The notes beneath the pieces are model-generated. The model ran no database searches. It saw nothing but the letters and a program-made list of their open reading frames with translations, and was not told the origin of the DNA. Positions 8,455 through 17,820 of a stretch of DNA of 62,165 nucleotides are shown here, piece by piece. Origin of the DNA: Rhodospirillum sp. UBA1311 (GTDB lineage Bacteria > Pseudomonadota > Alphaproteobacteria > Rhodospirillales > Rhodospirillaceae); contig DBTR01000031.1 in NCBI GenBank assembly GCA_002307145.1, positions 27,666 through 89,830 on the forward strand, given 5' to 3'. The translations under genes were made by a program, and so were the position numbers. Numbering within the stretch: position 1 is the first letter of the stretch; every line of letters starts with the position of its first letter.

Positions 8455-9776
8455 GTTTTCGGCCTTTCGGCTTGAGGGACGATCCGCTGCGACGCCGCTC
8501 CGGCGGACCTGAAAAACCCGTAGAGCACCCCCAGGCGAACCCCCAGCGAGGCGGCGAGCAACCACGCGAGCTGGGCCGGATCGTGGAAGGGAAGCACCCA
8601 CCAAACGCATGCCACCACCAGCATTTGCGCGCCGTTCGAGATCAACAACGGCGCCTTGCTGAGGTTGAGGAAGAACCCGGTCTGCAGCCCCATCACCAGG
8701 ATCGTCGCGGGGAGACCGGCGGCGAACCCCCGCACCACGGAAGTGAACGCCTCGACCTGGTCGGACGGCATCTTGCCGGTCAGCGCGAACACCTGGGCGA
8801 GCAACGGCGCGAACAGGAACGCGAGGCCCCCGATCGCCAGCCCGAAGCCGCCGAGCGGCGCGAGCAGCTTGTGGATGAAACGCCAGCCCCGGTCGCCGTC
8901 GCTGCGGATGCGCCGCGACAGGGTCGGCAGCAACACCACGCCGATGCCGCGCATCAGCAGCACCGGTGCGGTGCGCGCGGTGCGGTCGGCATAGTTGAAC
9001 AACGACAACGCGCCGGGCGAGAGCATCGAGGCGAGCGCGTTGCAGAGGATTTGCAGCACCCAGTCGCAGCCCATCAGCGCGGCTTCGGTCTTGAACAGGC
9101 TGCGCAGGAACACCGGCATCGCGGTGCGATAGGCGTGGCGCGGCACGAGGTCGCGGCGCGACGCCGGATCGAGCGCGGCGAACAGCAACGCGAGGCGCAA
9201 CGCCGCGCCCACCGAGGTGGCCCAGGCGAGCGCCGCGAGGGTGCGAGTGGCGGGGAACGCCAGCACCGCGAGCGGCGCGAACTTCCACAGCAGTTGCGCG
9301 AGTTCGGCAACGAAGAAACGTTGCCGCGAATAGAGCAGTCCGGTGAGCAGCCCGGCGAACAGCGTGAGCGGAAACACCGGCGCGAGGGCGCGGAGGAAGC
9401 CCGCCGCCGCCGCCTTGGGCTCGGCATCGAGCCCCGGCGCGACGACCGCCAGCAGCATCCCGGGGGTAAAATACGACAGAGCCATCGCACCGCCGCCGAC
9501 GATCGCGATCCACAGGCTCATCTGGCCGAGGAAGTCCGCCTCGTCGTTGGCGTCGCCGTCGGCGCAGCCGATCAGGTACGGCACCGAGACCTGGGCGACG
9601 ATGAATACCGTCGCCTGCCAGACCCCGACCGGCAGTACCATCGCCGCGAACAGCGCGTCGGTGCCGCTCGCCGCGCCGAACCCCCACGCCACCGCGAGGG
9701 TGAACGCAAGGCCGGAGAGCGCCCCGACCAGCTTGAGCATCCCGACCAAACTTCCTTTGCGCAGCAGGGCCAGCAT
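8451..9776 (-). CDS. MurJ/Wzx-like lipid-linked oligosaccharide flippase
   Basis: 441 aa integral membrane protein with about 12-14 hydrophobic segments, similar in layout to the MurJ branch of the MOP exporter superfamily (N-terminal ASGTDALFAAMVLP, then ALAPVFPLTLFAGLLTGLLYSRQRFF). Within this operon it most likely flips the undecaprenyl-linked repeat unit across the inner membrane for polymerisation, i.e. the Wzx role. It is not expected to be the housekeeping MurJ, which is usually longer (about 510 aa) and not placed among EPS genes. Adjacent genes overlap at both ends, by 4 bp with the kinase-like gene and by 1 bp with the glycosidase-like gene. Confidence 0.85.
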   Translation of the reverse strand: MLALLRKGSLVGMLKLVGALSGLAFTLAVAWGFGAASGTDALFAAMVLPVGVWQATVFIVAQVSVPYLIGCADGDANDEADFLGQMSLWIAIVGGGAMALSYFTPGMLLAVVAPGLDAEPKAAAAGFLRALAPVFPLTLFAGLLTGLLYSRQRFFVAELAQLLWKFAPLAVLAFPATRTLAALAWATSVGAALRLALLFAALDPASRRDLVPRHAYRTAMPVFLRSLFKTEAALMGCDWVLQILCNALASMLSPGALSLFNYADRTARTAPVLLMRGIGVVLLPTLSRRIRSDGDRGWRFIHKLLAPLGGFGLAIGGLAFLFAPLLAQVFALTGKMPSDQVEAFTSVVRGFAAGLPATILVMGLQTGFFLNLSKAPLLISNGAQMLVVACVWWVLPFHDPAQLAWLLAASLGVRLGVLYGFFRSAGAASQRIVPQAERPKT

Positions 9777-11710
9777 CAGTACCCCCCCGCGTAAACGCTC
9801 ATCGGCGCGAGAATCGCCTCGTTACCCTTGAGTACCTCGTCGGTGGTGTCGGCATCGGGACCGATGACCTGGCGAAGCGCGATGCCGGGATTGTCGGGCA
9901 GAGTCACCTTGAGCGGCAGCCAGCCCTTGTTGACCAGGGCGAGGCGGATCCGCCCGCCGGTAACCGAGGCGACGCCTTCGAGCATCGGATGGTCGGTAAC
10001 GACGCGGCGCACGCCGCCGACGCCCAGCACGCTCCCCATCGCCCGCTGCGCGATCGCCTGCGGCTTGACCCGCCAGTCGCGCGCGAACAGGCCTTTCTCC
10101 CGCAGCGGACCGGAATCGAGGGTGTTGAAGTAGTCGAGCATCTTGACCTGTCCGGTATTGGCGACGTTGGCGATCACCGAGGCCCACCACACCCCGGCCT
10201 CCGCGCCGTCGAACAGGGCATCGTCGGAAAAGCCGCCGACGCGGTTGGTCGCGCCGATGACGATGTCCTGGAAGCGGCCGTCGGTGTCGTGGTCGTGGAT
10301 GATCTGCACCGTCTTCGCCACCGCCGCCGCGTAGAGGTCGGTGTCCTCGACGTCGCGAACGCGATAGAGGTTCCAGACGATGGTATCGACGTCGCGGTCG
10401 TAGCGGTCGATCACCGCCTCGATCCACGGCCAGTCGACGATCTCGGGAGATTCGCCCGAACCGAGCGCAGGCGCGGCAAGATCGAGCTTGTCCATCGGGA
10501 CGTTCGCGGCCTTCAGGCCCTCGATGAAGCCGCCGAGGGCGGTGAGGTATTCCTCCATCCGGTATTCGAGGTTGGGCTCGTTCATCACCTGCAGGGTGAA
10601 GCTCTCCCACGGCCGCCCGGCGGCGGCCAGCACGCCCGCCACCCACTCCCCGGCGCGGACGAAGCCTTCATGCGCGCCGAGCTTCATCGTCGGCGCGTCG
10701 AGGCTGCGGAGGATCACCAGAGACTGCACGCCGGGACGTTGCACCAGCCGCTCCATGTGGTCGAAGCCGCCCGGTCCCTGGTGCAGGTAGATCTGGTCGC
10801 CGCGCACGCCGTAGCCGAGGATCTTCGCCTCGTAGGGATTGCCCGGCGGCCCGAGATGGCCGACCGCGCCCAACACCGGGGCGACGATCGCCTGGTCGGT
10901 GAGCGTGACCTTCGCCGCGACCGGCGCGGCCTCGACCGGCGGAAAGAGGTCCTCCGGCGCGACCGCGAAGCGATTGGGGATGCCCTCAAGCCAGACCCCT
11001 GCGTCCGCGCCGGTGAGTGCGAGGCTCCAGATCCCCGGAGCTGGCGCGGCATACTCGCGGGTCGCGGGGCTCAACTCGGCGATCGTCGGGTCGGGCGTCG
11101 CGATGGAGAGCGGCTGCCCGCTCTGGTCGAGGCCGGACGCGCCGAGCCGGTCGAGCAACTGGCGGCGGCTGAACCCCGGTTTCCGCAGCGTCTCGGCGCC
11201 GCCGTCGGGTACGCGCACCACCGCGAGAACGTCATCGCCGCGCAGGCCGATGCGGTTATCGACGAAGACCGTGAACCTGGCCGTGCCCTCCGGCACGCGG
11301 AAATAGACCTTCGCGCCGCCCGGCGCCTGCACCGAAGTTTCGTGCGCCAGCGGCTCGACCTCGACCCGCGCGCCGTTCACCCGCACCTCGGCGACGTAGC
11401 TGCGCTTCAGGTGCAGCATGTGGACGCCCTTGGCGTCGAGGGTGAGCTTGGTCTCGGTGGTCGCGGATCGGGAGATTTCGAGTTCGGTTTCGAGCCGGCC
11501 GTCGGGCGCGTAGAGCCGCACCGGCTCGGACCAGCCGTAGGCAGGCCTGAGCGACACCGCAAGCTCCGCGCCCGGCACATCCACCGCGATCCAGACCTTG
11601 CCACCGCGCAGCCCGGCAAGGCGGGTTTCCGCCATCGCCGGGGCCACGCCGAGACCGAAGGCCAGGGCCGCAAGGAACGCCAGATGGAGCCAGCAGCGGA
11701 GCCTAGCCAT
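9776..11710 (-). CDS. Secreted glycoside-hydrolase-like TIM-barrel protein
   Basis: 644 aa. A Sec signal peptide ends near APAMA (residue 26). Residues about 27-270 look beta-rich (carbohydrate-binding or accessory domain). Residues about 280-560 resemble a clan-A (beta/alpha)8 glycosidase, with the acid/base motif as QVMNEPNLE (Glu378). A small beta domain ends the protein. The strand-7 position that should supply the nucleophile Glu reads VIGATNRVGG, so a catalytic Glu is not obvious and the protein may bind rather than cut glycan. PslG-like glycosidases occur in other EPS operons. The ATG at 11710 is chosen because it gives a clean signal peptide and overlaps the upstream gene by 8 bp. Confidence 0.72.
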   Translation of the reverse strand: MARLRCWLHLAFLAALAFGLGVAPAMAETRLAGLRGGKVWIAVDVPGAELAVSLRPAYGWSEPVRLYAPDGRLETELEISRSATTETKLTLDAKGVHMLHLKRSYVAEVRVNGARVEVEPLAHETSVQAPGGAKVYFRVPEGTARFTVFVDNRIGLRGDDVLAVVRVPDGGAETLRKPGFSRRQLLDRLGASGLDQSGQPLSIATPDPTIAELSPATREYAAPAPGIWSLALTGADAGVWLEGIPNRFAVAPEDLFPPVEAAPVAAKVTLTDQAIVAPVLGAVGHLGPPGNPYEAKILGYGVRGDQIYLHQGPGGFDHMERLVQRPGVQSLVILRSLDAPTMKLGAHEGFVRAGEWVAGVLAAAGRPWESFTLQVMNEPNLEYRMEEYLTALGGFIEGLKAANVPMDKLDLAAPALGSGESPEIVDWPWIEAVIDRYDRDVDTIVWNLYRVRDVEDTDLYAAAVAKTVQIIHDHDTDGRFQDIVIGATNRVGGFSDDALFDGAEAGVWWASVIANVANTGQVKMLDYFNTLDSGPLREKGLFARDWRVKPQAIAQRAMGSVLGVGGVRRVVTDHPMLEGVASVTGGRIRLALVNKGWLPLKVTLPDNPGIALRQVIGPDADTTDEVLKGNEAILAPMSVYAGGY

Positions 11711-12407
11711 GAACCACTGCCTCCGATGCGGCGACGGCGGGGCTCGCCGCATCGTCGCCCGCCGACTTGTCGCGATGCCGCTGCTTGATCAGCGGCGTGG
11801 TGCGGCTGGCTTCCCAGCTCGTCACCGGCCAGCCCAGCACGCGCAGCACATCGACTCCGGTAAGGGTGTCGAACGAGCCGAGAAACGTATGAAACATCAA
11901 TGATTTTCGATTGTTAACGTTGACCAGGTTGTCGCACCGGACATAGCTCCGGGTCTTGTAGTGATCCATGATCTGCCAGATCGCATGATGCGCGGCGAGG
12001 CCGAAGCGCTTGTCCTTGGCCACCAGGAAGTCGAGCGAGAAGATGTGGTCGCGCGGCACCCGGATCAGCCGCCGGATGTCCTTTTCGTAGTAGTCGTCAA
12101 TTGCGAACCAGATGAAGCCGATCAAGGTGTCGCCGACGAAAATCAGCCAGCCTTCGAGGCAACGGGTGGCGAAACGTTCGTTGAACACCCGCTCCCGATC
12201 GGGAAATACCGCGATCACGTCCGGCATGTCCTCGGGGGTGATCCGCTGCACCCGGACATCCTTGTAGGGCGTCGTCGCCTCTTCGGCGCGTTGATAGAGA
12301 TCGACCACGATCAGTGCGAAGCGATCGATGCCGAAGACGTGCTTCGCCATCCGCGCCTTGAGGCGATCGAGGATATCCGACACCGTCATGATCTTGCGTT
12401 GTGACAT
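11703..12407 (-). CDS. GNAT-type acyltransferase-like protein, copy A
   Basis: 234 aa, no signal peptide or membrane segment, so cytoplasmic. The central part matches the GNAT acetyl-CoA fold: LDFLVAKDKRFGLAAHHAIWQIM corresponds to the acyl-CoA loop, and NNRKSLMFHTFLGS resembles the C-terminal N-x-x-S-x-x-F-x-x-x-G element. It is a clear paralogue of the next gene upstream (12471-13163), and the two share most residues from the HVFGIDRF stretch through to VLRVLG. It probably acylates a sugar nucleotide or the lipid-linked repeat unit. Its 8-bp overlap with the glycosidase-like gene shows co-transcription. The substrate is unknown. Confidence 0.65.
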   Translation of the reverse strand: MSQRKIMTVSDILDRLKARMAKHVFGIDRFALIVVDLYQRAEEATTPYKDVRVQRITPEDMPDVIAVFPDRERVFNERFATRCLEGWLIFVGDTLIGFIWFAIDDYYEKDIRRLIRVPRDHIFSLDFLVAKDKRFGLAAHHAIWQIMDHYKTRSYVRCDNLVNVNNRKSLMFHTFLGSFDTLTGVDVLRVLGWPVTSWEASRTTPLIKQRHRDKSAGDDAASPAVAASEAVVHG

Positions 12408-12470
12408 CGTCTTCTCCTTTCTCTCAAGATGGGGCGCGCGCCGCCGCCCCGGAACGGAAGGCGCTTAGGC

Positions 12471-13163
12471 CTAGACCTGGGCAGGCGCCGTTTCGATCGG
12501 TGGAACCACCCCGCTGGTCCCCCGGTCCTTGTTGCGCTGCTTGATCAGGGGTTCGGTACGGCGCGCAGCCCAGCTAAATGCCGCCTTGCCCAGGATGCGC
12601 AGCACATTCACCCCTTCGAGAGTGTCGTAAGAGCCAAGAAAAGTATGAAACATCAGTGAGTTGCGATTTTTTACGTTCACCAGGTTGTCGCACCGCACGA
12701 TGCCGCGCGCGGTGTAGGTGTCCATGATCTGCCAAATCGCGTGGTGCCCGGCGAGGCCGAACCGCTTGTCCTTGGCGATGAAAAAATCCACCGAGAATGC
12801 GTGGTTGGCGGGAATCTCGATCATCCGGGCGATGTCCCTTTCATAAAAATTCCGGGTCGCGATCCAGATGAACCCGATCAGGGTCGGTCCGACGAAAATC
12901 AGCCATCCGTCGAGACCCGGGATCTTGAAGCGTTCGCCGAACACCCGCTCGCGGTCGGGGAACGACGCGACCACGGCCGGCATGTCGACCGGCACCAGGC
13001 GCTGCACCCGGACATCCTGGTAAGGCGCGGCGGCCGCCGCGCTGCGCTGGTAGAGGTCGAACACGATCATCGCGAAGCGATCGATGCCGAAGACGTGCTT
13101 CGCGATCCGCGCCTTGAGGTGTTCGTAGAGAATCGGCAAGGTTATGTGTTTGCGCTGGGACAT
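12471..13163 (-). CDS. GNAT-type acyltransferase-like protein, copy B
   Basis: 230 aa, tandem paralogue of the protein at 11703-12407. It has the same start (MSQRK), the same HVFGIDRFA block, and the GNAT-like DFFIAKDKRFGLAGHHAIWQIM and NRNSLMFHTFLGSYDTL elements. The tails differ (copy A is Ala/Ser rich, copy B ends PPIETAPAQV). The two copies may have split to act on different sugars or different positions. It starts 17 bp after the GT4 gene, within the EPS operon. The ATG at 13163 is preferred because it aligns with the start of copy A; a longer frame upstream is only a shadow of the GT4 gene. Confidence 0.65.
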   Translation of the reverse strand: MSQRKHITLPILYEHLKARIAKHVFGIDRFAMIVFDLYQRSAAAAAPYQDVRVQRLVPVDMPAVVASFPDRERVFGERFKIPGLDGWLIFVGPTLIGFIWIATRNFYERDIARMIEIPANHAFSVDFFIAKDKRFGLAGHHAIWQIMDTYTARGIVRCDNLVNVKNRNSLMFHTFLGSYDTLEGVNVLRILGKAAFSWAARRTEPLIKQRNKDRGTSGVVPPIETAPAQV

Positions 13164-13180
13164 CGTCCCCCTCCATCCGC

Positions 13181-14398
13181 TCAATGTGCGACACACGCAG
13201 CCAATAAATCCTGCCAACGCCGTGCGCCGGTCCGGGTATCGAACTCGGCGGCGCGCACCCGCGCGGCAGCGGCCATGCGCGCGCCGGTCCCGGGGTGGTC
13301 GAGCACCCCGAGCAGAACGTCGGCGAGCGCGGCTTCGGCCAGGGAGGGCGCGGCTTCGGGCGCGGTCCAGGTGTCGTCGAAGTGCGGCAGCAGCCAACCG
13401 CAGCTCACCTCCTCGGGTTGTTGGGCGACGCGGTCCACCGGCGTGTCGGGACTGAGAATTTCCCGGGGGCCGGACGGACAGTCGGCAGAAACGATCGGCG
13501 TGCCGCAGACGAGCGCCTCGATCAGGATCATCGGCATGCCTTCGTAGATCGACGGCAGCGCGAAGACGTCGGCGGCGCGCACCCAGGCGAACGGATTGGG
13601 GCGGAAGCCCGGCAACGCCACCCGCTCGGCGACCCCGAGAGCGGCGGCATAGTCCCGCAGGCGGCCGAGCAACGGCCCCTCGCCCAGGATCACCAGCCGC
13701 GCCGCGGGCCTTCGCCGCGCGACCTCGGCGAAGGCCCGAACCAGGTGCCACTGCCCCTTTTGCCCGATCAGGCGGCCGACACTGAGGATCGTCTCGCCCG
13801 GCGCGAAAAGTGCGCGCGCATCCTCGGGAAGCGGCTGCCGCGACATCGCCTCGATCGCGTCGACGGCAACGAAATTGGGGATAGCGGCGATCCGGCGGCG
13901 CAGGCCGGGATAGCGGGCCTCGGCGTCGCGGGCGGCGGCGTGGGAGACGCACACCACCCGGGCCGCGGTCGCCGGGCCGATCCGGCGATAGAGGAGTTCG
14001 GCGTTGAGGCGCTTGATCGGCGTCTTCGCGCCGAGGCTCGCGCCGAGGAAGTTGTGGATCGTGAGGATGCGCGGCGCGGCGCAGGGGGTGAGGGCGAGCA
14101 GCATGCAGGCGCGCTCCATGTGCGCGACCACCACGTCGAAGCGCTCGCGCCGCAGCAGCCGCCAAAGCCGCCACGCGACCGCCGGTCCGGCGAGGATCTT
14201 CTTCCACGACGGATCGTCGATGCCGACGCGCGAAAGATGACGCACCGAGAGCCCCTGCGGCGGGATCATCACGGTGTCGTGGTCGCTGGTGATCAGCACC
14301 ACCTCGTGGCCGAGGTCGCAAAGGCCCTGCGAGAGCGAAAGCACGATCCGCTCCGCGCCGCCGCCGCCCAACGAAGCGATGAACATCCCGATCTTCAT
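13181..14398 (-). CDS. GT4-family glycosyltransferase
   Basis: 405 aa GT-B fold enzyme, cytoplasmic. The N-terminal Rossmann half begins MKIGMFIASLGGGGAERIV, a typical GT4 opening. The C-terminal donor-binding half has ILSVGRLIGQKGQ and the EX7E-type site SIYEGMPMILIEALVCGTPIV. It should extend the repeat unit using a nucleotide sugar. It overlaps the next GT4 gene by 4 bp (14395-14398). The start at 14398 is the first ATG giving a complete fold; the longer in-frame extension is out-of-frame overlap with the neighbouring gene. Confidence 0.9.
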   Translation of the reverse strand: MKIGMFIASLGGGGAERIVLSLSQGLCDLGHEVVLITSDHDTVMIPPQGLSVRHLSRVGIDDPSWKKILAGPAVAWRLWRLLRRERFDVVVAHMERACMLLALTPCAAPRILTIHNFLGASLGAKTPIKRLNAELLYRRIGPATAARVVCVSHAAARDAEARYPGLRRRIAAIPNFVAVDAIEAMSRQPLPEDARALFAPGETILSVGRLIGQKGQWHLVRAFAEVARRRPAARLVILGEGPLLGRLRDYAAALGVAERVALPGFRPNPFAWVRAADVFALPSIYEGMPMILIEALVCGTPIVSADCPSGPREILSPDTPVDRVAQQPEEVSCGWLLPHFDDTWTAPEAAPSLAEAALADVLLGVLDHPGTGARMAAAARVRAAEFDTRTGARRWQDLLAACVAH

Positions 14399-15486
14399 CG
14401 CCCTGCTCCGATGATCCGGTCGAAAACCTCGGCGTAACCGGCGGCGGTCGCGGCGATGCCGTGGTCGCGCCGCACCCGCCGCCGGGCATTGGCGGCCCGA
14501 TGGAGCGACGCGGAATCGGCGACCATCGCGGCGATCCCGGCGGCAAGCGCCGGCGCATCGCCCGGCGGCACCAGGATGCCGTCGGTCCCGAGCGTCTTCG
14601 GCGTTTCGCCCACCGCCGTCGCCACCACCGGCAACCCCGCCGCCATCGCCTCCAGCAACGCCAGAGACAAACCCTCGGTCAGCGAGGGCAGGACGAAGCC
14701 GTCGTAGTCCTGCAATCGCACGCCGACGTCGCCGACCGTGCCGAGCATCCGCACCCGCTTGCCGAGGTTGCGCTCCGCCACCCGCGCCGCGATGCGTGGG
14801 CGCAAGGGGCCGTCGCCGAGGAAATCGAGGGTGACGGCGCCGCTGGTCCAAAGCCCGATCGCCTCGACCAGGATATCCTGCCCCTTCTCCGGCGAGAGCC
14901 TGCCGACGCAGGCGAGGCGCGGCGGGTCGGCCATCGGCCGGGTCTCGTCGCGCGCCGCGATGCCGCTCAGGGGAATGCCGTTGGCGATCACCGTCAGGGT
15001 GTCCGCCGGGTGGCCGTGGGCAACGAGGTGGTCGGCGACCGACTGGGAGACGCAGAGGTGCCGCGTCACCTTCGACGCGAACAGGCCTTCCATCGCACGG
15101 CGCTTGAGGCCGGGGGCGATGTAGGTCGCGCCGCCGTGCGCCTGCACCAGCGGCCCCTCGTAGCCCGCCAGCCGCGCCGCGATCCGGCACCAGAACCCGG
15201 CCGAACTCAGGCGGGCGTGGATCAGCGCGGGCCTCAGCCGCCGGATCAGCGCGACCAGCGCGACCAGCCGGCCGAGCTTGGTCCTCCCGGCGAGGACCAC
15301 CACCTCCACCCCCATTGCCTCGGCAACGGACCCAAGGCTGCCCCCGAGCAGCGTCGCGAGGACATGGCGCTCCGACGGCCGGGCCGCGGCGAGCGCGGCG
15401 ACGAGATTGACCGCAAGGGTCTCCTCGCCGCCGGTTTCGAGGTGTTGGATGACGTGCAGGATCACGCGCGGGTCAGGATGGTTCAT
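14395..15486 (-). CDS. GT4-family glycosyltransferase
   Basis: 363 aa GT-B enzyme. The N-terminus reads VILHVIQHLETGGEETLAVNL, and the donor half has LACVGRLSPEKGQDILVEA followed by the EX7E-type site SLTEGLSLALLEAMAAGLPVVAT. It is a second retaining-type transferase for repeat-unit assembly and is only distantly similar to its neighbour, so it is probably not a recent duplicate. The ATG at 15486 lies inside the end of the polymerase gene (14-bp overlap), consistent with translational coupling. Confidence 0.9.
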   Translation of the reverse strand: MNHPDPRVILHVIQHLETGGEETLAVNLVAALAAARPSERHVLATLLGGSLGSVAEAMGVEVVVLAGRTKLGRLVALVALIRRLRPALIHARLSSAGFWCRIAARLAGYEGPLVQAHGGATYIAPGLKRRAMEGLFASKVTRHLCVSQSVADHLVAHGHPADTLTVIANGIPLSGIAARDETRPMADPPRLACVGRLSPEKGQDILVEAIGLWTSGAVTLDFLGDGPLRPRIAARVAERNLGKRVRMLGTVGDVGVRLQDYDGFVLPSLTEGLSLALLEAMAAGLPVVATAVGETPKTLGTDGILVPPGDAPALAAGIAAMVADSASLHRAANARRRVRRDHGIAATAAGYAEVFDRIIGAGR

Positions 15487-16867
15487 GCTTGCCCTCCTCC
15501 TCCCCCAGCGAACCGGAAATCCGCGCATAGGCGAGCATCAGCCAGAACGACTTGTTGATGAACAGGTGGAGGAACAGCCCCATGGCGAACGACGACAACA
15601 GCGCCGCCATCACCGCCGCGGGAAAGGCGATTTCGGCCAGGGTGCGGGCGGGGCGCATCGCGCGGCGGCTGTCGCGGACGAAGAACCACATCGCCGCGAG
15701 GAACACCGCCATTCCGGCAAGGCCGGTTTCGGTCAGCACCTGGAGGTAGAGGTTGTGGGGCATCCGGGGCACGTTGTAGAGGAACGGAATTCCCTGGTAG
15801 TGCGGGTCGGCGTGGAGCTTGGCGAAGTTGCCCGGCCCAGCGCCGAGGAGCGGGTGATCCTTGAAGATCCGCATGCCGACGGTGATGTAGTTGGCGCGCC
15901 GCACCAGCGAGAGTTCCTGCACCGTCTGGCGCTGGTCGACCAGCACCGCGAGGGACGCGAGACGATCGGTGTATTTTGCAGGCATCGCCACCGCGCCGAC
16001 GACCAGGCCGATGACGATCGCGAGCCAATGCACGCCCTCAAGCCTGCGCCAGACCATCAGCAGGGTGACGACTCCACCCGCGACGAAAGCGAGAAACGCC
16101 GAGCGGGAATAGGTCATCACCACGCCGCCGACGATCACCCCGGAGGCCACCAGCCAAAGCCAGCGACGCGGCCGCCGTTCGTCGAGGAACCCGGCGAAGG
16201 CGAGAAACGCGGGCAGGAACATCATGTAGGCGAAGTCGTTGGGCGACACCGTGGACGCGCCGGTGCTGCGCGCGAGATCGTCGTCCTTGAACACCGAAAA
16301 CAGGTTCTGCCCGGTGGACGAGCCGAACATCCCGATCACCACCGAGAGCGCCGAGGACCCCACCACCACCAACGTCAACCGCTGCCGGAAGGTCGGGTCG
16401 GCGATGCCGTGCCGGGTGATCAGCAGGTAGAGCAGCGCCATGCTGATCAGCTTGCGGATGAAGGTCTGGGCCTCGGGCACGTTCACCGCGAACGGCCAGA
16501 GGATGACGTTGAGCAGGCAGAACCACAACACCGCCTTCTCCGACGCCGAGAAAGCGAGGAAATGCGCCTGCCCGCGCGCCACGCCGATGACGAACGAGAC
16601 CAGCACCAGCGGGAACACCAGCTTGAACACCGAAAAGCTGCCGCTGAAGTTCGGCAACTGGCCGAAGAAGTCGAGCGGGATCAGGAACACCAGCAGCAGC
16701 AGCGCCGTATCCGGGTAGCGCAGCGCCACCAGGAGCCCGGCCACGCCGAACGGCAGGCCGAACAGCAGCATCGGCAGGCTCGGATCGGCGAAGCCCAGGG
16801 CGAAGATCACCAGGCTCGCCGCCATGACCCCGAAGAACAGGAAGACATCCTTGAAGAACAGGCTCAT
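15473..16867 (-). CDS. O-antigen ligase/Wzy-type polymerase family membrane protein
   Basis: 464 aa with about 12 predicted membrane helices and a large periplasmic loop. The Wzy_C signature is present, with the YSRSAFLAF stretch and later PHNLYLQVLTETGLAG containing the conserved His. In an operon with Wza, Wzz and Wzx homologues and no LPS core genes, polymerisation of the flipped repeat units is more likely than ligation to lipid A. It overlaps the deacetylase gene by 4 bp upstream (16864-16867). Confidence 0.85.
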   Translation of the reverse strand: MSLFFKDVFLFFGVMAASLVIFALGFADPSLPMLLFGLPFGVAGLLVALRYPDTALLLLVFLIPLDFFGQLPNFSGSFSVFKLVFPLVLVSFVIGVARGQAHFLAFSASEKAVLWFCLLNVILWPFAVNVPEAQTFIRKLISMALLYLLITRHGIADPTFRQRLTLVVVGSSALSVVIGMFGSSTGQNLFSVFKDDDLARSTGASTVSPNDFAYMMFLPAFLAFAGFLDERRPRRWLWLVASGVIVGGVVMTYSRSAFLAFVAGGVVTLLMVWRRLEGVHWLAIVIGLVVGAVAMPAKYTDRLASLAVLVDQRQTVQELSLVRRANYITVGMRIFKDHPLLGAGPGNFAKLHADPHYQGIPFLYNVPRMPHNLYLQVLTETGLAGMAVFLAAMWFFVRDSRRAMRPARTLAEIAFPAAVMAALLSSFAMGLFLHLFINKSFWLMLAYARISGSLGEEEGKHEPS

Positions 16868-17820
16868 GGCGTCCGCCTTTCCGCCATGCCGGCACGCTTC
16901 CAGGCGGCGCGGGTGAGGAGGTTGCCGACCACCACCACCGGCCAGAGCCAGTAATGCCCGAGGAACAGGTAGATCTCGACGGGGAAGCGGATCGCGTCGA
17001 GCGGATCCCATCCCGACTGGGTAACGTAGATCCGTCCGACGCGGTGCGGGTCGGTGCCTGCGCGGTTGTCGTGGTCGCCGCCGGTCCAGGTGAGGTAGTC
17101 GAGCCCGGGCAAACGCGGCAGGAGCGCCGCCGGAGCGGAATCGCGCGGGAAGCAGAGATGACGAACCGGTGCGGCGAGCGCACCGGCGAGCAGCGCACGG
17201 GAATCGCCGATCTCGCAGTCCCATTGCTCGGGCGGAACCTGGTCGAGGGGGCGATGGGTCCAGCCGTGGCACTGGAACTCCAGCACGCCCCGCCGGTGCG
17301 CCGCGACCATCGCGGACAGGCCGATGAAATCGCCGGGCGAAAGGTCGTCGCGCGGCGGCAGCAATGGATGGGATGGGCGATCGGCGAGCAGGCCGGTGGC
17401 GACGTAGACCGTCGCCTTGAGGCGGTTTCGCGCGAGCGCGGGCTCGGCATGGGCGATCGCGTCGCCATAGCCGTCGTCGAAATGCACGGCGGCGACGCCG
17501 CGACGGCGGCGCGGTCGCGCCCGCAGCGCGTAGAGGACATCCATATGCAGGGTCTTGAAGCCGTGGCGCGCGAGCCAGGCCATCTGCGCCGCGAACCGCT
17601 CCGGCGTCACCACCAGGTCGGGCGCACCCATCCAATTCCGGTCGGGATGGATGCTGTGATAAACCAGCACCGGAATCCGCGTCCCCGCCGGAGCGTAGAG
17701 CAGCGGCACCAGGAGCGGCAGCAGCCCGAGCGTCCACGGCTCGGGGACCGCGCAGGCGACGGCAATAACCGTCCCGGCGCCGACCCACCGCAGCAATCGC
17801 TCGCGCTTGCGCGACATCAT
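16864..17820 (-). CDS. Polysaccharide deacetylase (NodB-homology, CE4)
   Basis: 318 aa. An N-terminal hydrophobic region (about residues 15-45) suggests a membrane anchor, and the catalytic domain faces the periplasm. NodB motifs are the metal/base site HFDDGYG (residues 113-119), HGWTH (185-189) supplying the two zinc-binding His, and a later LCFPRDS. It would remove acetyl groups from amino sugars in the polymer, giving positive charge. A C-terminal hydrophobic segment (LFLGHYWLWPVVVVGNLL) is unusual for the family and may be a second anchor. The ATG at 17820 overlaps the co-polymerase stop (ATGA). Confidence 0.85.
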   Translation of the reverse strand: MMSRKRERLLRWVGAGTVIAVACAVPEPWTLGLLPLLVPLLYAPAGTRIPVLVYHSIHPDRNWMGAPDLVVTPERFAAQMAWLARHGFKTLHMDVLYALRARPRRRRGVAAVHFDDGYGDAIAHAEPALARNRLKATVYVATGLLADRPSHPLLPPRDDLSPGDFIGLSAMVAAHRRGVLEFQCHGWTHRPLDQVPPEQWDCEIGDSRALLAGALAAPVRHLCFPRDSAPAALLPRLPGLDYLTWTGGDHDNRAGTDPHRVGRIYVTQSGWDPLDAIRFPVEIYLFLGHYWLWPVVVVGNLLTRAAWKRAGMAERRTP

